Positions 47,701 through 59,096 of a DNA stretch of 64,000 nucleotides are shown here, one piece after another; position 1 is the stretch's first letter, and every line of letters starts with the position of its first letter. Under the pieces are notes generated by a model. The model had not been told where the DNA came from and ran no database searches. It saw only the letters and a list, made by a program, of their open reading frames with translations. Made by a program: the position numbers and the translations under genes. This stretch comes from Trebouxia sp. TZW2008 (taxonomy: Eukaryota > Chlorophyta > Trebouxiophyceae > Trebouxiales > Trebouxiaceae), in the NCBI GenBank assembly GCA_002118135.1, contig BDIU01000099.1, positions 248,001 through 312,000 on the forward strand, in the 5' to 3' direction.

Positions 47701-49729
47701 AGTTGTAGAATAAACTCTTGCTGTAAGGACACTTGATGTAAGGACAATCTTGATGTAAGGACAAAGCCATTGGTAACTAATCACTGCATTCTGACTGCAG
47801 AGATCCCTCTGAGTAAGGACAATTCAATGCCAGGGAAACTCTCCTGGGAACCAAAGCAGTTACATAAAGAGACGTCTCTATACAAGAAACAAGCGTGGAA
47901 TGAATGCTGCATGCAAAGACCACTCAGCTGTGCCAGCAAAGCAGCCATGATAGTAAGTTGTATGCCAAATGCATGGCAGATTCCCTAGCATGGCAGCTTG
48001 ACGTTATACCATGGCCACTCTTGCTGGAAACTCTGAACAAATGAAAACCCGCTAACATAACAAAATGTCCAATGCATCAGGCTTGCCACAAAAAGTTGAA
48101 AATCTAGAAACCCTAAACCCCAATTCCTTAACCTCACCGTCAGAGTGACCGTGCCTTAACGTCCGGGAGCATGGCAAGGTCCTTGAGGGCGCTTGCACAC
48201 AGCCAGCCATTTGTGACTTGCAGTGGGCCAGCATGGGCATGCCGGCTACCCACAGTCAAGTCATGTCATTTAGGCTGGCAGTGCACTGCTTCAGTATGCA
48301 CCTAGCAGAATCGCAAAACCTCACCCAGCATATGAGTGATGGTCATGGTGAAAGATGCTGGCTACTCACCTTGCAGTATATGCTGGATTTGTCAATGAGG
48401 ACTTGCTGCGCAGTTGCTGGATCAGACATTAGGATGATCTCCTCGCCACCCCGATCAGGCCCACAAAAGGCTTATAGCAACAGTTTTGCAAATGTCATAT
48501 AAATAAAGCTGCATGATACCTCCGTTGAGGTATGATATGCGGGCTTGCATTCATGACTGAGCATCAGGTGGTTGATGATGGCTATGTACCTTGCGATATA
48601 TGCTGGCTTTGTCAATGAGGACTTGCTGGGCAGTAGCTGGGTCAGAAACAATAATGATCTCCTCGCCACCCATAATCAGGCCCACGATGGGCTTGTAGCG
48701 GGAAGTCACATCTTCCAAGAAACGGAGGGGGTCCAACAGCATGCTTGCAGCCGAGTCTCCTGGCGGACCTGCAGCAGCAGCTGAGTTTGAGTTTTCAATC
48801 AATGCTTTGTCTTCTGTTGGCTTGTGAAAATTTGCTTTTCTTCTGGCAAAAATATCAAGTTTTATTTTCCTTCTGACAAAATCAGGAAATTTGTGCTGAT
48901 TGGGAAACAGAAGTTTGGCATAGAGGGTGCAACAGCATGCTTGCAGCTGAGTCTCCTGGCAAACCTGAGAGCATGATCATCTGTTTGGTGGCAAGCGTCT
49001 CTTGACACCACTTTCATACAGAATCTGCTGTCAGGAAGCCTAATCAGGGCTTGTGCATGACGCAGTGAAGGACAGCGAAGCATGACCACAAGCATGCATG
49101 ACTGGTCGTCATGCAAATGAGATTGTATGTGGGAAGGGCATGCGGTGGACTTAAAAATTATCAAACATTACTTGCGTGGTGCAGATTGCGAATTCTGTTT
49201 TGAGCCCTGCTTGCTCAAGTGTACAGCTCATGCAGCAATTCATTTCAGAAAATTTGGTGCAAATCATACAACAGACAGATTCAGGACACATACATAAGCG
49301 GCAGATTTGACCTGGTGGATAGCCTGCAGGACGTGGTCGGAATCCTTTACTAAGCTTATCTGCTGTCTGCTGAACCTGCTCAATACTGGTCTGAACCTGT
49401 GTCATGAGCTGCGCAGTGCCTGCTTGCAAGAGCGTGCTGAATAGGCCGTTGGAAGCGCGTAATCTGCTGTGTGCTGCTCTGCTTCCAGATGACGGCGTCC
49501 CCCGCTTCCTGAGTGATCGAGAAACATGTCGCCTGCCACCTGAAGCAGCTGGCGGGCTATCCGCGGTGCCGAATGTCTGCTGACAATGCCTGTTCACATG
49601 CTGGCAGTTCAGACTAACGGACGCAACGCGCCTGTGCTGCCGCAAGCGTGAGCGACATGTCAAGCTTCTCAACGTCGAGTGCGGGTTCCAGCTTGGCAAT
49701 TGTGTTCGGCAAGGCACCCTGCCGATCAT
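41730..49729 (-). CDS. Cytochrome P450, CYP97/CYP4-clan-like
   Basis: Heme-thiolate monooxygenase; motifs recall the CYP97 carotenoid hydroxylases but family placement is uncertain. Exons resolved: 49312-49729 (Arg/Ser-rich N-terminus like a transit peptide, ending RPRPAGYPPG), 48590-48768 (SDPATAQQVLIDKASIY), then around 47.5 (NGLLVSDGAVWQRQRQLTN, helix C), 46.85 (FNELTLNITTNALFGVDM), 45.85 (FAIPEWLPTPDNMQYH), 44527-44756 (LRDQLMTLLVAGQETSAILL, I-helix AGQETS), 43509-43627 (ESVILETLRLRPP, ExxR), 42518-43030 (LVSPYIMHRSPQSWHD ... FGAGPRNCIG, Cys ligand), 41730-41881 (FAMMEAMLVTAAALQKF). Exon 42518-43030 carries a Ser-rich insert of roughly 115 residues between PTRW and the Cys loop. Introns are crowded with degenerate copies of exon edges. 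The start may be Met 49729 or 49759. Confidence 0.92.
42186..42590 (-). repeat. Four copies of the P450 heme-cysteine exon end
   Basis: On the minus strand the intact copy (GPNGAYVPFGAGPRNCIG, donor at 42517) is followed by copies at about 42396-42478 (Cys changed to Tyr, frame shifted), 42293-42373 (open, reads VPFGAGPGNCIGTG, donor GTACTA) and 42186-42262 (degraded, still ending CACAG-GT). Confidence 0.85.
42960..43325 (-). repeat. Three copies of P450 exon start IMHRSPQSWHD with acceptor
   Basis: The block GCACCACCATCTTAGTCAGC preceded by TGCACAG (minus strand) starts at about 43030, 43174 and 43320. The copy nearest the 3' end is the real exon. The other two are damaged after about 15 codons. 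Confidence 0.82.
43505..44065 (-). repeat. Copies of the P450 ExxR exon
   Basis: The real exon is 43509-43627. Copies lie at about 43695-43810 (RPPAYIVG region degraded to an AAACCCTAAAACCC sequence), a fragment of the exon end (CATGTTCAGGCTAG) near 43860, and a copy at 43975-44065. They retain CTGCAGGCAGCT[CT]CC acceptors. Confidence 0.78.
44265..44625 (-). repeat. Three copies of the P450 I-helix exon end
   Basis: The segment coding for EKAAAEVRDVLQGADPTPDTV (exon end 44527, donor GTACAA) recurs at about 44407-44462 and 44265-44345. These are recognisable by GCTGCTGC[TG] runs followed by CAGACACCGTCAG-like or GACAGTACCAG-like ends. Confidence 0.7.
44690..45260 (-). repeat. Four copies of the P450 I-helix exon start
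   Basis: The block CTGGACAATCTGCTGCTGTC with acceptor TGCAG at 44756 recurs at about 44914, 45105 and 45245. The copy at 44914 extends furthest, then hits a TGA. (CAG)/(CTG) runs at 44980-45020 and 45134-45172 fill the gaps. Confidence 0.8.
45455..46500 (-). repeat. Arrays of P450 exon edges 45.4-46.5 kb
   Basis: Two families. First, the exon end CTGCAG...GCATCATTGCAG...GACAGCGTCTACAACATCAGC occurs at about 45455-45510, 45630-45682 and 45776-45830. Second, the exon start (minus) TGTGGCAATTGCAGATGCAGTGAGGG...TTGAGTTC occurs about eight times between 45905 and 46500 at spacings of 60-130 bp. The 45.9 kb copy is in the conserved frame (AIADAVRVAFEFFSQ). Confidence 0.75.
47290..47500 (-). repeat. 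Duplicated P450 exon end (FRKAAVETYAAV)
   Basis: On the minus strand CAGAAAGGCAGCGGT[CT]GAAAC[CA]TATGCAGCTGTAAGTCA appears near 47448-47495 (real) and 47297-47345. Both end in the donor GTAAGTCA. Confidence 0.8.
47700..47890. mobile_element. Relic C of the inverted-repeat element
   Basis: Shares CACTGCATTCTGACTGCAG, GAGTAAGGACAATTCAATG and the terminal ATAAAGAGACGTCTC with relics B and D. The left part has three GATGTAAGGACA-like repeats. In a P450 intron. Confidence 0.68.
48360..48700 (-). repeat. Duplicated P450 exon 2 end with intact donor
   Basis: The segment for GGEEIIIVSDPATAQQVLID...IY-K with donor (exon end 48590) is repeated at 48367-48475 with about 90 similar bases. The copy has one extra G before the GGEE block and ends in a consensus donor GTGAGT. 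Confidence 0.82.
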
Positions 49730-50231
49730 GCAGCAGCGATGCTGCAAATGCGCGTGCATGAGGCAGTTTCACTTGCACTTGGCTGGTCGCTGCGCAGGCT
49801 GTGCACAAGTATGCAGTACTCCGTATGGCACTGCAGAAGATGAAACGACAAACCAATGTGTAACATTGTGTTAGGCTTTCTGCTGCAACCACGCTGCAAA
49901 ACGCAATTATAGATGAAGTACTTCAAGCTGCAGAACACGAAACGTGCATGCTCACTGACTGTCTTGACTATCAGCATACATTCTCCAACTCTTGGCAACG
50001 GGCGACAGCTTCATATGCATGCCCTGCAAATAACCAATACAAAATTCAATGCAACACAATGTGTTCACGCGCATAGCCACACCTGCCGGATCATATACTT
50101 TGGATGGATCATGCTAGCAAGCTTCAGATGCACACAATTTTAGGCAATCAGCAAGAGCAGAATCAGGACACAAAGCATGGCTGCAAGCCAGAGTCATCTT
50201 GAATCCCTCACTTCTGCAACATACTATGCTA
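49730..50231. other. Spacer between P450 and coiled-coil gene
   Basis: Upstream region of the P450 and 3' flank of the next minus-strand gene. A possible last small exon of the coiled-coil gene lies near 50140-50190. No other gene seen. Confidence 0.35.
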
Positions 50232-53200
50232 CTAGGTCACATGATAGCCCAGCTGACATCTTACCTCATGCAGTGATGCAGCGTCCTTACGCAGGCGTCT
50301 ACTGGGCAGAAGCGCTGCAGGACTCTGCAGCATTGTCAAAGGCCTTGTTCCTGATGTGCTTCGACTTGACGCATGTGAGTCAGAGCAACTGCTGGGGGCC
50401 TGCTGACGATGCTGCTTGCTGCCATGTCCCCCTTGCCTGCTGGATCTGTGTCCGTGCTGTTGTTGCTGATGTAGCGGCGACTCATCTGTTGGCAACAAAG
50501 TACAGATTCAGCAAATCACCAAAGCCTGATCAGGAGCGTTCGACAATGCTTGCAGCACACGAGGTATGCAGGTGACCATGCACAGACTAAATGCTCAGCT
50601 ATCCTCACTGCAAGTGTGCCAAGCTGTCCAATTCACAGAATGAGCTGGCAACATTACGCTCCAAGCGAAAATGGGTTGGTCATTTCAATCAATCAGTCCA
50701 AATTGCCTGAAAGGAAGGATCAAGCAGTGTGCGTGTTTCACCATAATGCAAAAAGCCTTCTGAAGCATACAAGCATTGTTGTCGTCATATAAGTCAGGCA
50801 GAACCTTCAACAGCAGGATGGAATATAACAAAACTCTCCTTGTCCTTACTTTGCTGCTGCAGTATACCTGGAGGGCTGTTGTTGGCCCAGTCTAGCAGCC
50901 GCCCCTCACTACTGCTGCAGTCCTGGCTCCTGTGCCTTTGCGCGCTTGAGTAATGGCGCAGGCCTGTTGAAGGTGGTGACTCCAGAGGAGCTCTTGGCAC
51001 ATTGGATGCCTGCAGCATTGCAATCATAGATGTGCCCCAAAAAAAAAAAAAGACATGAGAAAACAAAAGAAATGAAAGGAGAAGAAGTCCTGGCTCCTAT
51101 TCCTTTGGGCACTTGAGTAGTGGCGCAGGACTACGAGGGGCCGACTCCAGAGGAGCTCTTGGCACATTGGATGACTGCATCATGAACGTCATTGATGTCG
51201 AAGGGAAAGGCAAGGCAAGGCAAGGCAAGGAAAGGAAAGGAAAGGAAAGGAAAGGAAAGGAAAGGAAAGGAAAGGAAAGGAAAGGAATTGAAAGGCTGTA
51301 AGGCGTCATGACTGGAGCCTGTGTGAGAAAGAAGCCTGGGATGTACATATCACACTGATGTTGCAAAAGACATGTCATGAACATTCTGAGATTAGCGAAT
51401 AAGCTGTGACCATGCAGATCTATACTGGCCACATTGTGGCTGCAAAGCAAATGGTTGACGCTCAGCTAAAAGCAGACTGCTGTATGACCAGTGATGCGAC
51501 AACGGATGCTGGTTCACATCCCGGCTGGACAATGACAGCAGCTGATCTCGATGTGCAGATGTGATGAGATGATATGCTAATCTTCACATTGCACGTACAA
51601 TGATCTCTCGATATAAGGACACGCAATATGAGGACATCCTTGATGTCAGGACAATGCAACTGGGAACCAAGCACTGCATTCTGACTTTAGTGGTACTTCT
51701 GAGGAAGGACAATTTAATGTAAGGACAGACTTCTTGGTGACCAATGCAGTCGTCATAAAGAGAAGTTACTGTATCATGTTGTGTTGCTCTCAGTTGATCT
51801 ACGGTGATTCTGACATGAAGCAGGACAAGTGCGCTGATTCAGATGTGGTGTGATGCTGTACGCATGCTGCAGAAAACACGTCAGCCAAAACTTGATCAGC
51901 AGAATACGTGCAATCATTACTTTGAGTCTGGCTGAGGAGCCTGCAGGCATCAACTCTTCACCATCCCTGTCGTCTAGACAACTCCCAGAGCTGCTACACT
52001 TGTACAACACGAGTCACATTCCCATGTGCAAATGCATGTAAACAAATGGCTACTGATCCATAGTTTTGCGCAGTTGTTACCATGAGTATGGCTGAGGAGC
52101 CTGCAGGCATCAACTCTTCACCATCCCTGTCATCTAGACAACTCTCAGAGTCGCTGACACTACTTCAACATGGGTCACATTCCCATGTGCAAATGCATGT
52201 GACCAGGCAATCTTTTGGTCACAGTTTCATGTGCAAACAGTACCTTGAGTCTGGCTGGGGAGCCTGCAGGCATCAACTCTTCACCATTTCTGTCATCTAG
52301 ACAACTCCCAGAGTCGCTGACACTGCTACAACAGCTGATGTCAACATCTACTGCCTCCTCTTGCCTAGGTCTAGTAAGCTTCTGCCATGCAGTCGGCTGA
52401 GCCTGGTACTGATTGTGCTGTGCCGCATGTGGTTGACACAGTGCTGGGTCCCTGAGCAATGACGCATTCAAGCCGGCAATGCGAGCCTCCAACTGCTCCA
52501 GGGTCATCAGCCGTTCCTCTGTGCTGCTCATGACGGCCTCCTCAGCAGCTTCTGAACCAGCTTTGCTTTGGCTGAGCACTGCCACAAACCCAAATCCTCT
52601 GCTGCTCGTGGCGGCCTTCCCAGCAGCTTGTGGACCCGCCTTGGCTTGACCAGGCACTGCTTCAGGCTCAGTTCCAGCTTTTGCGCTGTTCACAGCAGCT
52701 GCAGCATCAGCAGCTGCTGGTATTGCTTTACCCTGATCAAGCACAGGCTCAGACCCAGCTCTTGCCTGTGGTGTCTTTGTTGCCCTGCTGGATGAGCTAG
52801 CAACTTGCTCTATTGACGCCCGGTGACTGACCTGCTGGTGCATGACTGCCTGAGGAGTTCTTGCTACTGCCATGCCCACATGACTTTGCTGCTGATGGAG
52901 CAAACCATCATCGTGTAGACCTGCTCTTGTCCTGCCGGCAGTCTGTGCAGGCAGTTTGTGCCATTGGGCAGAAGCGTCAGCATTGATGGACGCGGTTGAG
53001 GCGCCGCCAAACAGGGCTGAGCCGTCAAAGCACTCGTTGGCTGTGATGCTTGTGATGGGCGCTGACTGGCTGGCTGCATCAAAGCTGGAAGCCACAGAGT
53101 GCTGGGTGGTGCTGGGTGGGCTGTCATCATGCTGAGCCAAGTTGTGCAGTGCTGCCTGCACATCAGCACAAAAGCCTGACGTCTGCCAGAAGAAGCTCAA

Positions 53201-56200
53201 GGACAAATGTGCATTGACACAACATGGCTTTGTACAAAAATGTTTGAAGGCAGTTCATTGCTTCTGTGTGTATCTAGTAGTGTTGCAGAAATGGGATGTA
53301 CTCTGCAACTTCTCCTACAGCTTCTCCACAGGGCTAGCAGACAGTCACGCGCAAGGTAGACTCTTGCAAGACAAATGAGTGCTGCAAACATGCTGATGAC
53401 CCATTTTATGCACAGGTGCCTTATTGGGTTGGCTTAGCAAGCGTAGCTGAATGCTGTGCCTACATGCTGTGCATGCAAGCTGTTTGATGATATTTATTTG
53501 ACGGGCGGCAAAGACAAACATCAAAGCGTCATCGAGAGAAGTGAGCGGTTTGACAGTCTGACAGTTTCTTGTTTGTGCAAGCACTTAGCTGCATCGTAGA
53601 AACTCATGAGAACAAATACTGATGATGTGGACATTTCAACTGACCCGCAGCATCTCTCTGCCCCTGACATGGGCGCTGGCAACAACAGCACGGTCCAGTT
53701 CTGCCACATGAGGCGGGGTCCTGCCAGGCGCTGCAGTTTCTTGCACAGAAGAAACAGGGCGGTCCAGTTCTGCCATGGGGTGTGGGGTTTTGCCAAGGGC
53801 TGCAAACCCTGGTGCAGCAAACACAGGGCGATCCAGTTCTGCCAAGTGGGGTGAGGTTCTGCCAGGGACAGCAGAGCCTGGAGCAGAAATCCCAGGGCGG
53901 TCCACTTCTGCCATGTAGGGTGCAGTTCTGCCTAGGCCTGCAGACCCTGAAGCAGGCTGTGTAGACTGTTGCATTTGCACTGTGCCTTGACTCCTGCTGC
54001 CTACAGGCAGTGGCTGTGGGGTATGTTCCTCATGTGCCTCCCTGAAGCTCTGCAACAGACAACATGTTGTTGCAGTCATTCAATGCGCGTATTCAGCAAC
54101 TGTTTCCTGGGTGATCTGGCTGTGAGCAAATTGAGACTGACAGATACAGATTTGAAGTCAGCTTTGGATAAAACAGCCTATCAAATGGCAGTTTGATGAG
54201 CTTGCTTTGCAGACATTGACCAAAAGCTGCACATGTCACTTGACAAATCTCGGGTGCATGTCTACAATCACGGCCAGGCTGCTGCTGAGTTCGGCTGTTA
54301 CCTGGGATCTATCTCCACAATGATTCACAGGCTGCTGCTGATGAGACTCTAAGTATTGTTGGGCTGTGCTGGTTGCAGTGCGAGGTCTGGATGCCAAGCC
54401 CAGCAGCCTGGCCTCTGCTGCATCAGCCAACCGCTCCTCTTCGCTCTGCCGCCTGTGCCATGTCAGACTCAGCTCCCCATCAAGGTCTGCATCTGCCTCC
54501 AACCTGCAGCAGATGAGCTTACCATTGAGCACTCTGTGTGTGAAGCTCAGGTTATCAAGCCTCGCATGACAGCAAGGTCCTCTGAAACCCTATGCACAGG
54601 ATTTGTTACTTTGCATCTGCCCCTTGCAGCACAACCTGTGCTGTGTGAACATTGTTGCTGGGATATCTGAGAAGCTGAGAGGCTGGCCGGCCAACAGTAC
54701 GAGCTATGCATGATTAATGCCACCAATCAGTAAGACGACTCACATCCTGTGTGCTTGCTGCTTGTGCAGTGACGGTGCACAGGCATTGTTGAGGTTGACT
54801 GACACAGAAGCGCAGCAGACTTGACATGCAAAGCAGCCACCTGCTCACATCGTCCGGCCTCTTGCATGGCCGGCTGCAGGTAGGCAAAATACTCACCTGC
54901 TGCCTTGCTCATGCCCATGAGCCCTTTGAACATTATATACATGCTCTTGACTCCTGCTTGTTGTCCATGCAGGCTCAGCAGTTTCTGATCTTTGCCTGGC
55001 ATGTTCACTTCTGAAAGCCCCGTCCGCCTGCCCGCTACGGTGCACAGCATCAGCAACTGGTAGCTGTGCTGTGTGTGCTTCAGCATAGTCATCAGGCTGA
55101 TTGGCTTGAGCTGTTGCTGGCTCAACCTGGCCATACAGCTCTGCATGCTGGTCATCATGCATGACTGATGCATAGTCATGACAACTAACATCGCTCGGCA
55201 GGTCATAGCCCATGTGGTCGCGCCTCAAGCCTGCTGACTCAGCTGCTATGGCATCAGTCAATGCCGCAATGGCTGCTTCAAGCTGTGCAGGATCCATTGA
55301 GAAGCAACCGCTGCTGGATCTAGAGTGCAAGCCCTGCTGCCATGACTTGTGACTAGCAGAGGACTTGTATGGGCCTGCAGATTGGGGTCTCTGAGCCTTG
55401 ACTGGGGGCAGGTTAGAGGCGTCTTGCAGAGGAGCAGTAGAGGTCTGATAGCTGAATGCCTGAGCATCTGGAGACATGTTGCTGGCAGCATGGTGGTTGC
55501 TCGGCACTGCAGCAGCGCTGACTGGTGCTGGCTTAGTCTTGGACAACTTGCTTATGGCGTTTGCACCGCCCTGATTCAGGCCTCCTGCAATGCAGGACAA
55601 AATTTGACGTCAAAGCTCAACAATGTTGCTGTTGTGCCAGGCTGCCTGTATGCTTTCCATAATTTGTGTGCTGTCATGACACTCTGCTAAGCGTTTTGAC
55701 AGTAGACATGTTTAAGCACACGCTGCCATACCTGTGCATTTGTTACACTGTATTTTGGCCCCACATGACTGTCAAAATACTGAGGACAGGCAAGGAGTCC
55801 AGTCCACACTGATTGCTTCAACACTTCATTCCCTCACCTGCCTGGTACTGAAGTCCTTTGATCCTACTAGGTGTATTCATAAACTGTTCTGAATCCATCC
55901 TGTCCAAAGCCACTAACTGCATGCACGTACCTGAGCCAGCCTTGCTGTTCTCACTGTTGCTTTTAATTTTGGAGGCTGGCGCCTTGTGCTGTGTCAGCAG
56001 GCGAGACTCCAGCTTGCGAATGTAGGCATCCTTCTGCTTGGTGGCCACTTCAGTTTCCTTCGCCTTGTTGACCTGCAACAATAGGCCACAGCAACAATGA
56101 ACACAGATGCTATGAAGGGTTCAAAAGCCTGTTGCAGATACGCTCATCGAAATATTGCATGCAATCGGGACAAATCAGCATCCCTGCCACTGACCCCTGC

Positions 56201-59096
56201 TGCTTTGATGCCGTGCCAAAAGATAGCAGCATGACAGCAGCCAGGTAGTACAGAGATCTGTTCTGCCGCCAGGTAGTACAGAGATCTGTTCTGCAGCCAG
56301 GTAGTACAGAGATCTGTTCTGCTGATATATGTGCACTGAACTCAATTTCAACTTACTACAATGCTGGCATGACTGAGGTCAGATCTCTAGCATTGCATTT
56401 GCAAGCCCTGCACGGAAATCTCTCTGCTTTTCAAGAGGTGATGACTTGAGCAGCAGCTTCAGTTGCTGTAAACAATAGTGCATGTACCATATACTGTAGG
56501 CGCCTCATGCACCCCAGCAGCTGCTTCTGGGCGCCAGCTCCAGCCTGCTTGGCTGCTCGCTGCTCAGCAGCCAGCTGGCGAGTCAGTTCAGCATTTCCAT
56601 GCTCAGCCTGTGCCAACCTCTCTGCCTTGAATTTGACCTGAGGCATTGGCAGAAGCATACTTCATAAACAAACAAATGCAACGAAGGCAAAGCCCACACC
56701 TCTTGGCGTCGACAAACCAGAGGATAAGTGATGTGATAGGCTTCTCCACAGACCTGCTGGGGAGGGGACATTCACTCATTGATTCATTCAGAACAGACAG
56801 GCTCAGCAGGCCCAGCTAGGTGTGTACTGGAGCAATCAACTGTCTCCAACCAGTTCGGTCCTGTGCAATCCCCAACCATTTGTACTGAACATAAAGAAAG
56901 GTGAGGTCCTTGAAAATGGTTGTCTGCCAGGTGTTGCATGAATTGAGCATAAAGGGCCAAGCTGGCATTGACATCATGAGCGCATTCCAAAACTTGTGCG
57001 TTGAGCCGACTGCCAAGGTACAGCAGCCAGAATCATTATGATTATGCTGAATGCCAGAACACATTTGAGTCGATGTTAAGCGCTTGTACAGTCATGTCAA
57101 GTGCTGCACGAGATGCTGTGCCATTGTGTGATCTTGAGCGCTCTATTCTAGGAGAGACAAGGATCAGCGAAGGTTGAACTCTAGAAAGCTGCATTGCTGA
57201 GCAAGTCACATGCAGGGCTGATGGACGCTTGCCTGCCCTTGCAGAGCGTCTCTCTCCCGCCTGAGTGCCTCAATCTCATGCAAGGCTGGGAGTATGCGCA
57301 TGGACTTTGAGGTTGATGGCACCGGAAACTCAGCAGGAGGAGTTGAGACAGCTAGCATCTCTGGAGTTGCTAGCTGTAGCAGATTGCTCTGCTGCATGTC
57401 TTCATGCACTGTGGTGATCGCCTTGGACTGATCCAAATCCCGCATGTACAGCTCTTGCAGCTTAGCAACCCTGTCCTGCAATACATGTCATCGTTGCGCC
57501 AGAACGACTTTGAAGACTAGAGCATGATCTGCACATGCATCATAGATCAGCCAGCAAACTGCCTTTTGCAGCACTAAATCAACACATTGATGCAAAGTGT
57601 CATGCACCAGGGGCATAGCGGACATTTGAGCATGCTGTGCATCGTAGTGTACAATGCACTATAGGCATGATGGACAGCAGCAAGACGCACACAAGCAGCA
57701 GAGGATACTTGGTGCAGCACTCACCTGCAGCGCATTCATGTTGTGCGTGTGGCTTGCTTTGTCCTCCCGCAGCTGTACAAGCTCATCTGACACGGTGCAG
57801 TTGTCCCTGGCTAGCGTTTCAGAGGCAGCTGACATCTCACTGCAACAAGACTGTGGCACATCTGACCAGCTGTTGGCATATGTGTCAGGTCACAGGCGAA
57901 ACTTGCATGCGTCGTGATGCCAAGCAAGATTATTACAGCGTAAGGGGGAAGGGCAGCACTACTTATGAAGGCAAACTGGTGACAGATGCATAGAATACTC
58001 AATCGTGACTCACCTCAAGGCTCTCTGTTGCCTCTCTACCTGATCTGATAACTCAGCAATGCGAGCTGCTGCTGCCTCAGTCATGCGTTGACTGCGCGCT
58101 CTTGCCTCATTGCTGACAACCTGCATCCAGATCAGGCGTAACATCAGCAGCAACGATAGTGACAATGGCCACTCTTCTTCAGTACGCATGCTGGGTGTTT
58201 GAGGCTCATGCGATGTTGAGCTAGACTGGCTTGTCAGGTGCTATCACCGCATGAGCAATGTGAAAACAAATCATGCAGATTAGTCACACTGCTTATGGCA
58301 TATGCAGGCCATAATGTTGATCTACAGTACACGTATTGTCAGTGGCGTGCTGCATGTCCTGTCTTGCCTGCACACTTCTGTCCATACTGGAGATCTGGTG
58401 CATAAGCTGTGCCACATGGCTCTTCAATGCGTCATTCTCAGCTGCCAAAGATGTAGTACGGACCCGCAGTCTGGCTGTTTCCCATGCTGCTGTCTGCAGC
58501 TCAACAAAGAGGGATAAGATACAGCATTCGAGACATGGCAGAACGTTGTATGCTCACCGCCTTGGGCTTGATGTGTGTCATGCAGGTTATAGCAAGCTGC
58601 CTTGGAGCCATTTGTGCAGTGACGCTGTGCTGCAAATAAAGACTCTGTTGAGGTTTTGCACATCTGTCAAACCGGAATGTTTGCCACCCGTGAACGGCGT
58701 ACCTCATGAACAGATGGCCTGGAGCTGTAGCTGACGTCAGGTTGCTGTGCAAGTACAGCCTGTTCACCAATAAATCTGTTCTTTTCCTGCTCAAGCAGTT
58801 CCTGTAGCTCATCTCGTCTTGCAGTAGCAGCGGCAACTGCAGTGGAATGATGCTTTCGCCTGTGTCCTACAGGAGCAAGTAAGCGTTTGTCTTATGGCAG
58901 AAGTTCCATCACAATGCCTTGAGGTGAATACCTGGAAATTGTTACCTGACAACTTGGTGCCTTTCAACAAACGTCGTCTCTCTTCAGGTGAGAGGCCTTG
59001 CAGAAACGTTTTGGCTTGCAATGTTGATCTGAGCTGCGCTGATTCTGACAGCAGACTGTCCGAACCGATTCCTGGTGAGTGATGTTCTTCAGACAT
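50232..59096 (-). CDS. Large coiled-coil protein, possibly centrosome/basal body
   Basis: I do not recognise the family. From ATG 59096 (MSEEHHSPGIGSDSLLSE...LQGLSPEERRRLLKG) exon 1 (58946-59096) joins in phase to RRDELQELLEQEKNRFIGEQ (58.8 kb). Successive short exons are strongly heptad-like: LRVRTTSLAAENDALKSHV (58.45), RMTEAAAARIAELSDQVERQ (58.07), RDNCTVSDELVQLREDKA (57.8), RVAKLQELYMRDLDQSK (57.45) with EIEALRRERDALQ (57.25), LAQAEHGNAELTRQLAAEQR (56.6), KQKDAYIRKLESRL (56.0). The C-terminal half is low in order: Gln/Ser-rich 54897-55580, five ~22-residue repeats with AELDRP (53.65-53.95 kb), and a long exon at 52.25-53.19 kb. The last clear exon is 50265-about 50490, donor GTAAGA; without splicing the frame stops at 50232. 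A centrosome or cilium role is inference from coiled coils only. Confidence 0.55.
51092..51200 (-). repeat. Second copy of exon edge ASNVPRAPLESPP
   Basis: The segment at 50920-51020 is repeated at 51092-51200 (shared CCAGAGGAGCTCTTGGCACA). Between them is a run of 13 A after CCCC at about 51037-51051. Confidence 0.78.
51203..51294. repeat. Pentanucleotide satellite (AAGGC)n(AAAGG)n
   Basis: About four AAGGC-type units followed by about fourteen AAAGG units, purine-only on the + strand. Confidence 0.92.
51598..51771. mobile_element. Copy D of the inverted-repeat element, flanked by TA
   Basis: The best-preserved copy. The left end CAATGATCTCTCGATATAA and the reverse complement of the right end, CAGTAACTTCTCTTTATGA, are imperfect inverted repeats. 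TA flanks both sides (51596-51597 and 51772-51773), the target duplication of the Tc1/mariner-pogo superfamily. 174 bp, no coding capacity, so a MITE. Interior: GATGTCAGGACAATGCAACT, GCATTCTGACT, GAGGAAGGACAATTTAATG. Confidence 0.75.
51930..52330 (-). repeat. Three copies of exon end SDSGSCLDDRxGEELMPAG
   Basis: The block GAGCCTGCAGGCATCAACTCTTCACC is at about 51939, 52099 and 52259. The copy ending the long exon (52250-52330) continues the reading frame upstream; the two others are downstream duplicates that keep the same codons. Confidence 0.8.
53650..53955 (-). repeat. Coding repeats: five ~22-residue AELDRP units
   Basis: On the minus strand the units read approximately GRTPPHVAELDRAV, GKTPHPMAELDRPV, GRTSPHLAELDRPV and GRTAPYMAEVDRPG, each preceded by an Ala/Pro-rich spacer. 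The DNA unit is about 63 bp and keeps the frame throughout. Confidence 0.85.
56222..56320. repeat. Three copies of AGGTAGTACAGAGATCTGTT
   Basis: Unit of about 28 bp in an intron of the coiled-coil gene, nearly perfect. Confidence 0.88.

Noticed and set aside
42186..49729. Tandem P450 gene cluster suggested by repeated motifs
   Set aside because: The repeats are partial exon edges in order within a single gene; only one I-helix, one ExxR and one intact Cys loop occur.
51203..51294. Coding potential (Lys/Glu/Gly-rich) across the AAAGG satellite
   Set aside because: It is a simple-sequence artefact with no splice or family support.
52215..53169. Alternative frames (+ and -) across the long coiled-coil gene exon
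   Set aside because: Composition is explained by the Ala/Ser/Gln-rich minus frame; the others lack upstream splice continuity.
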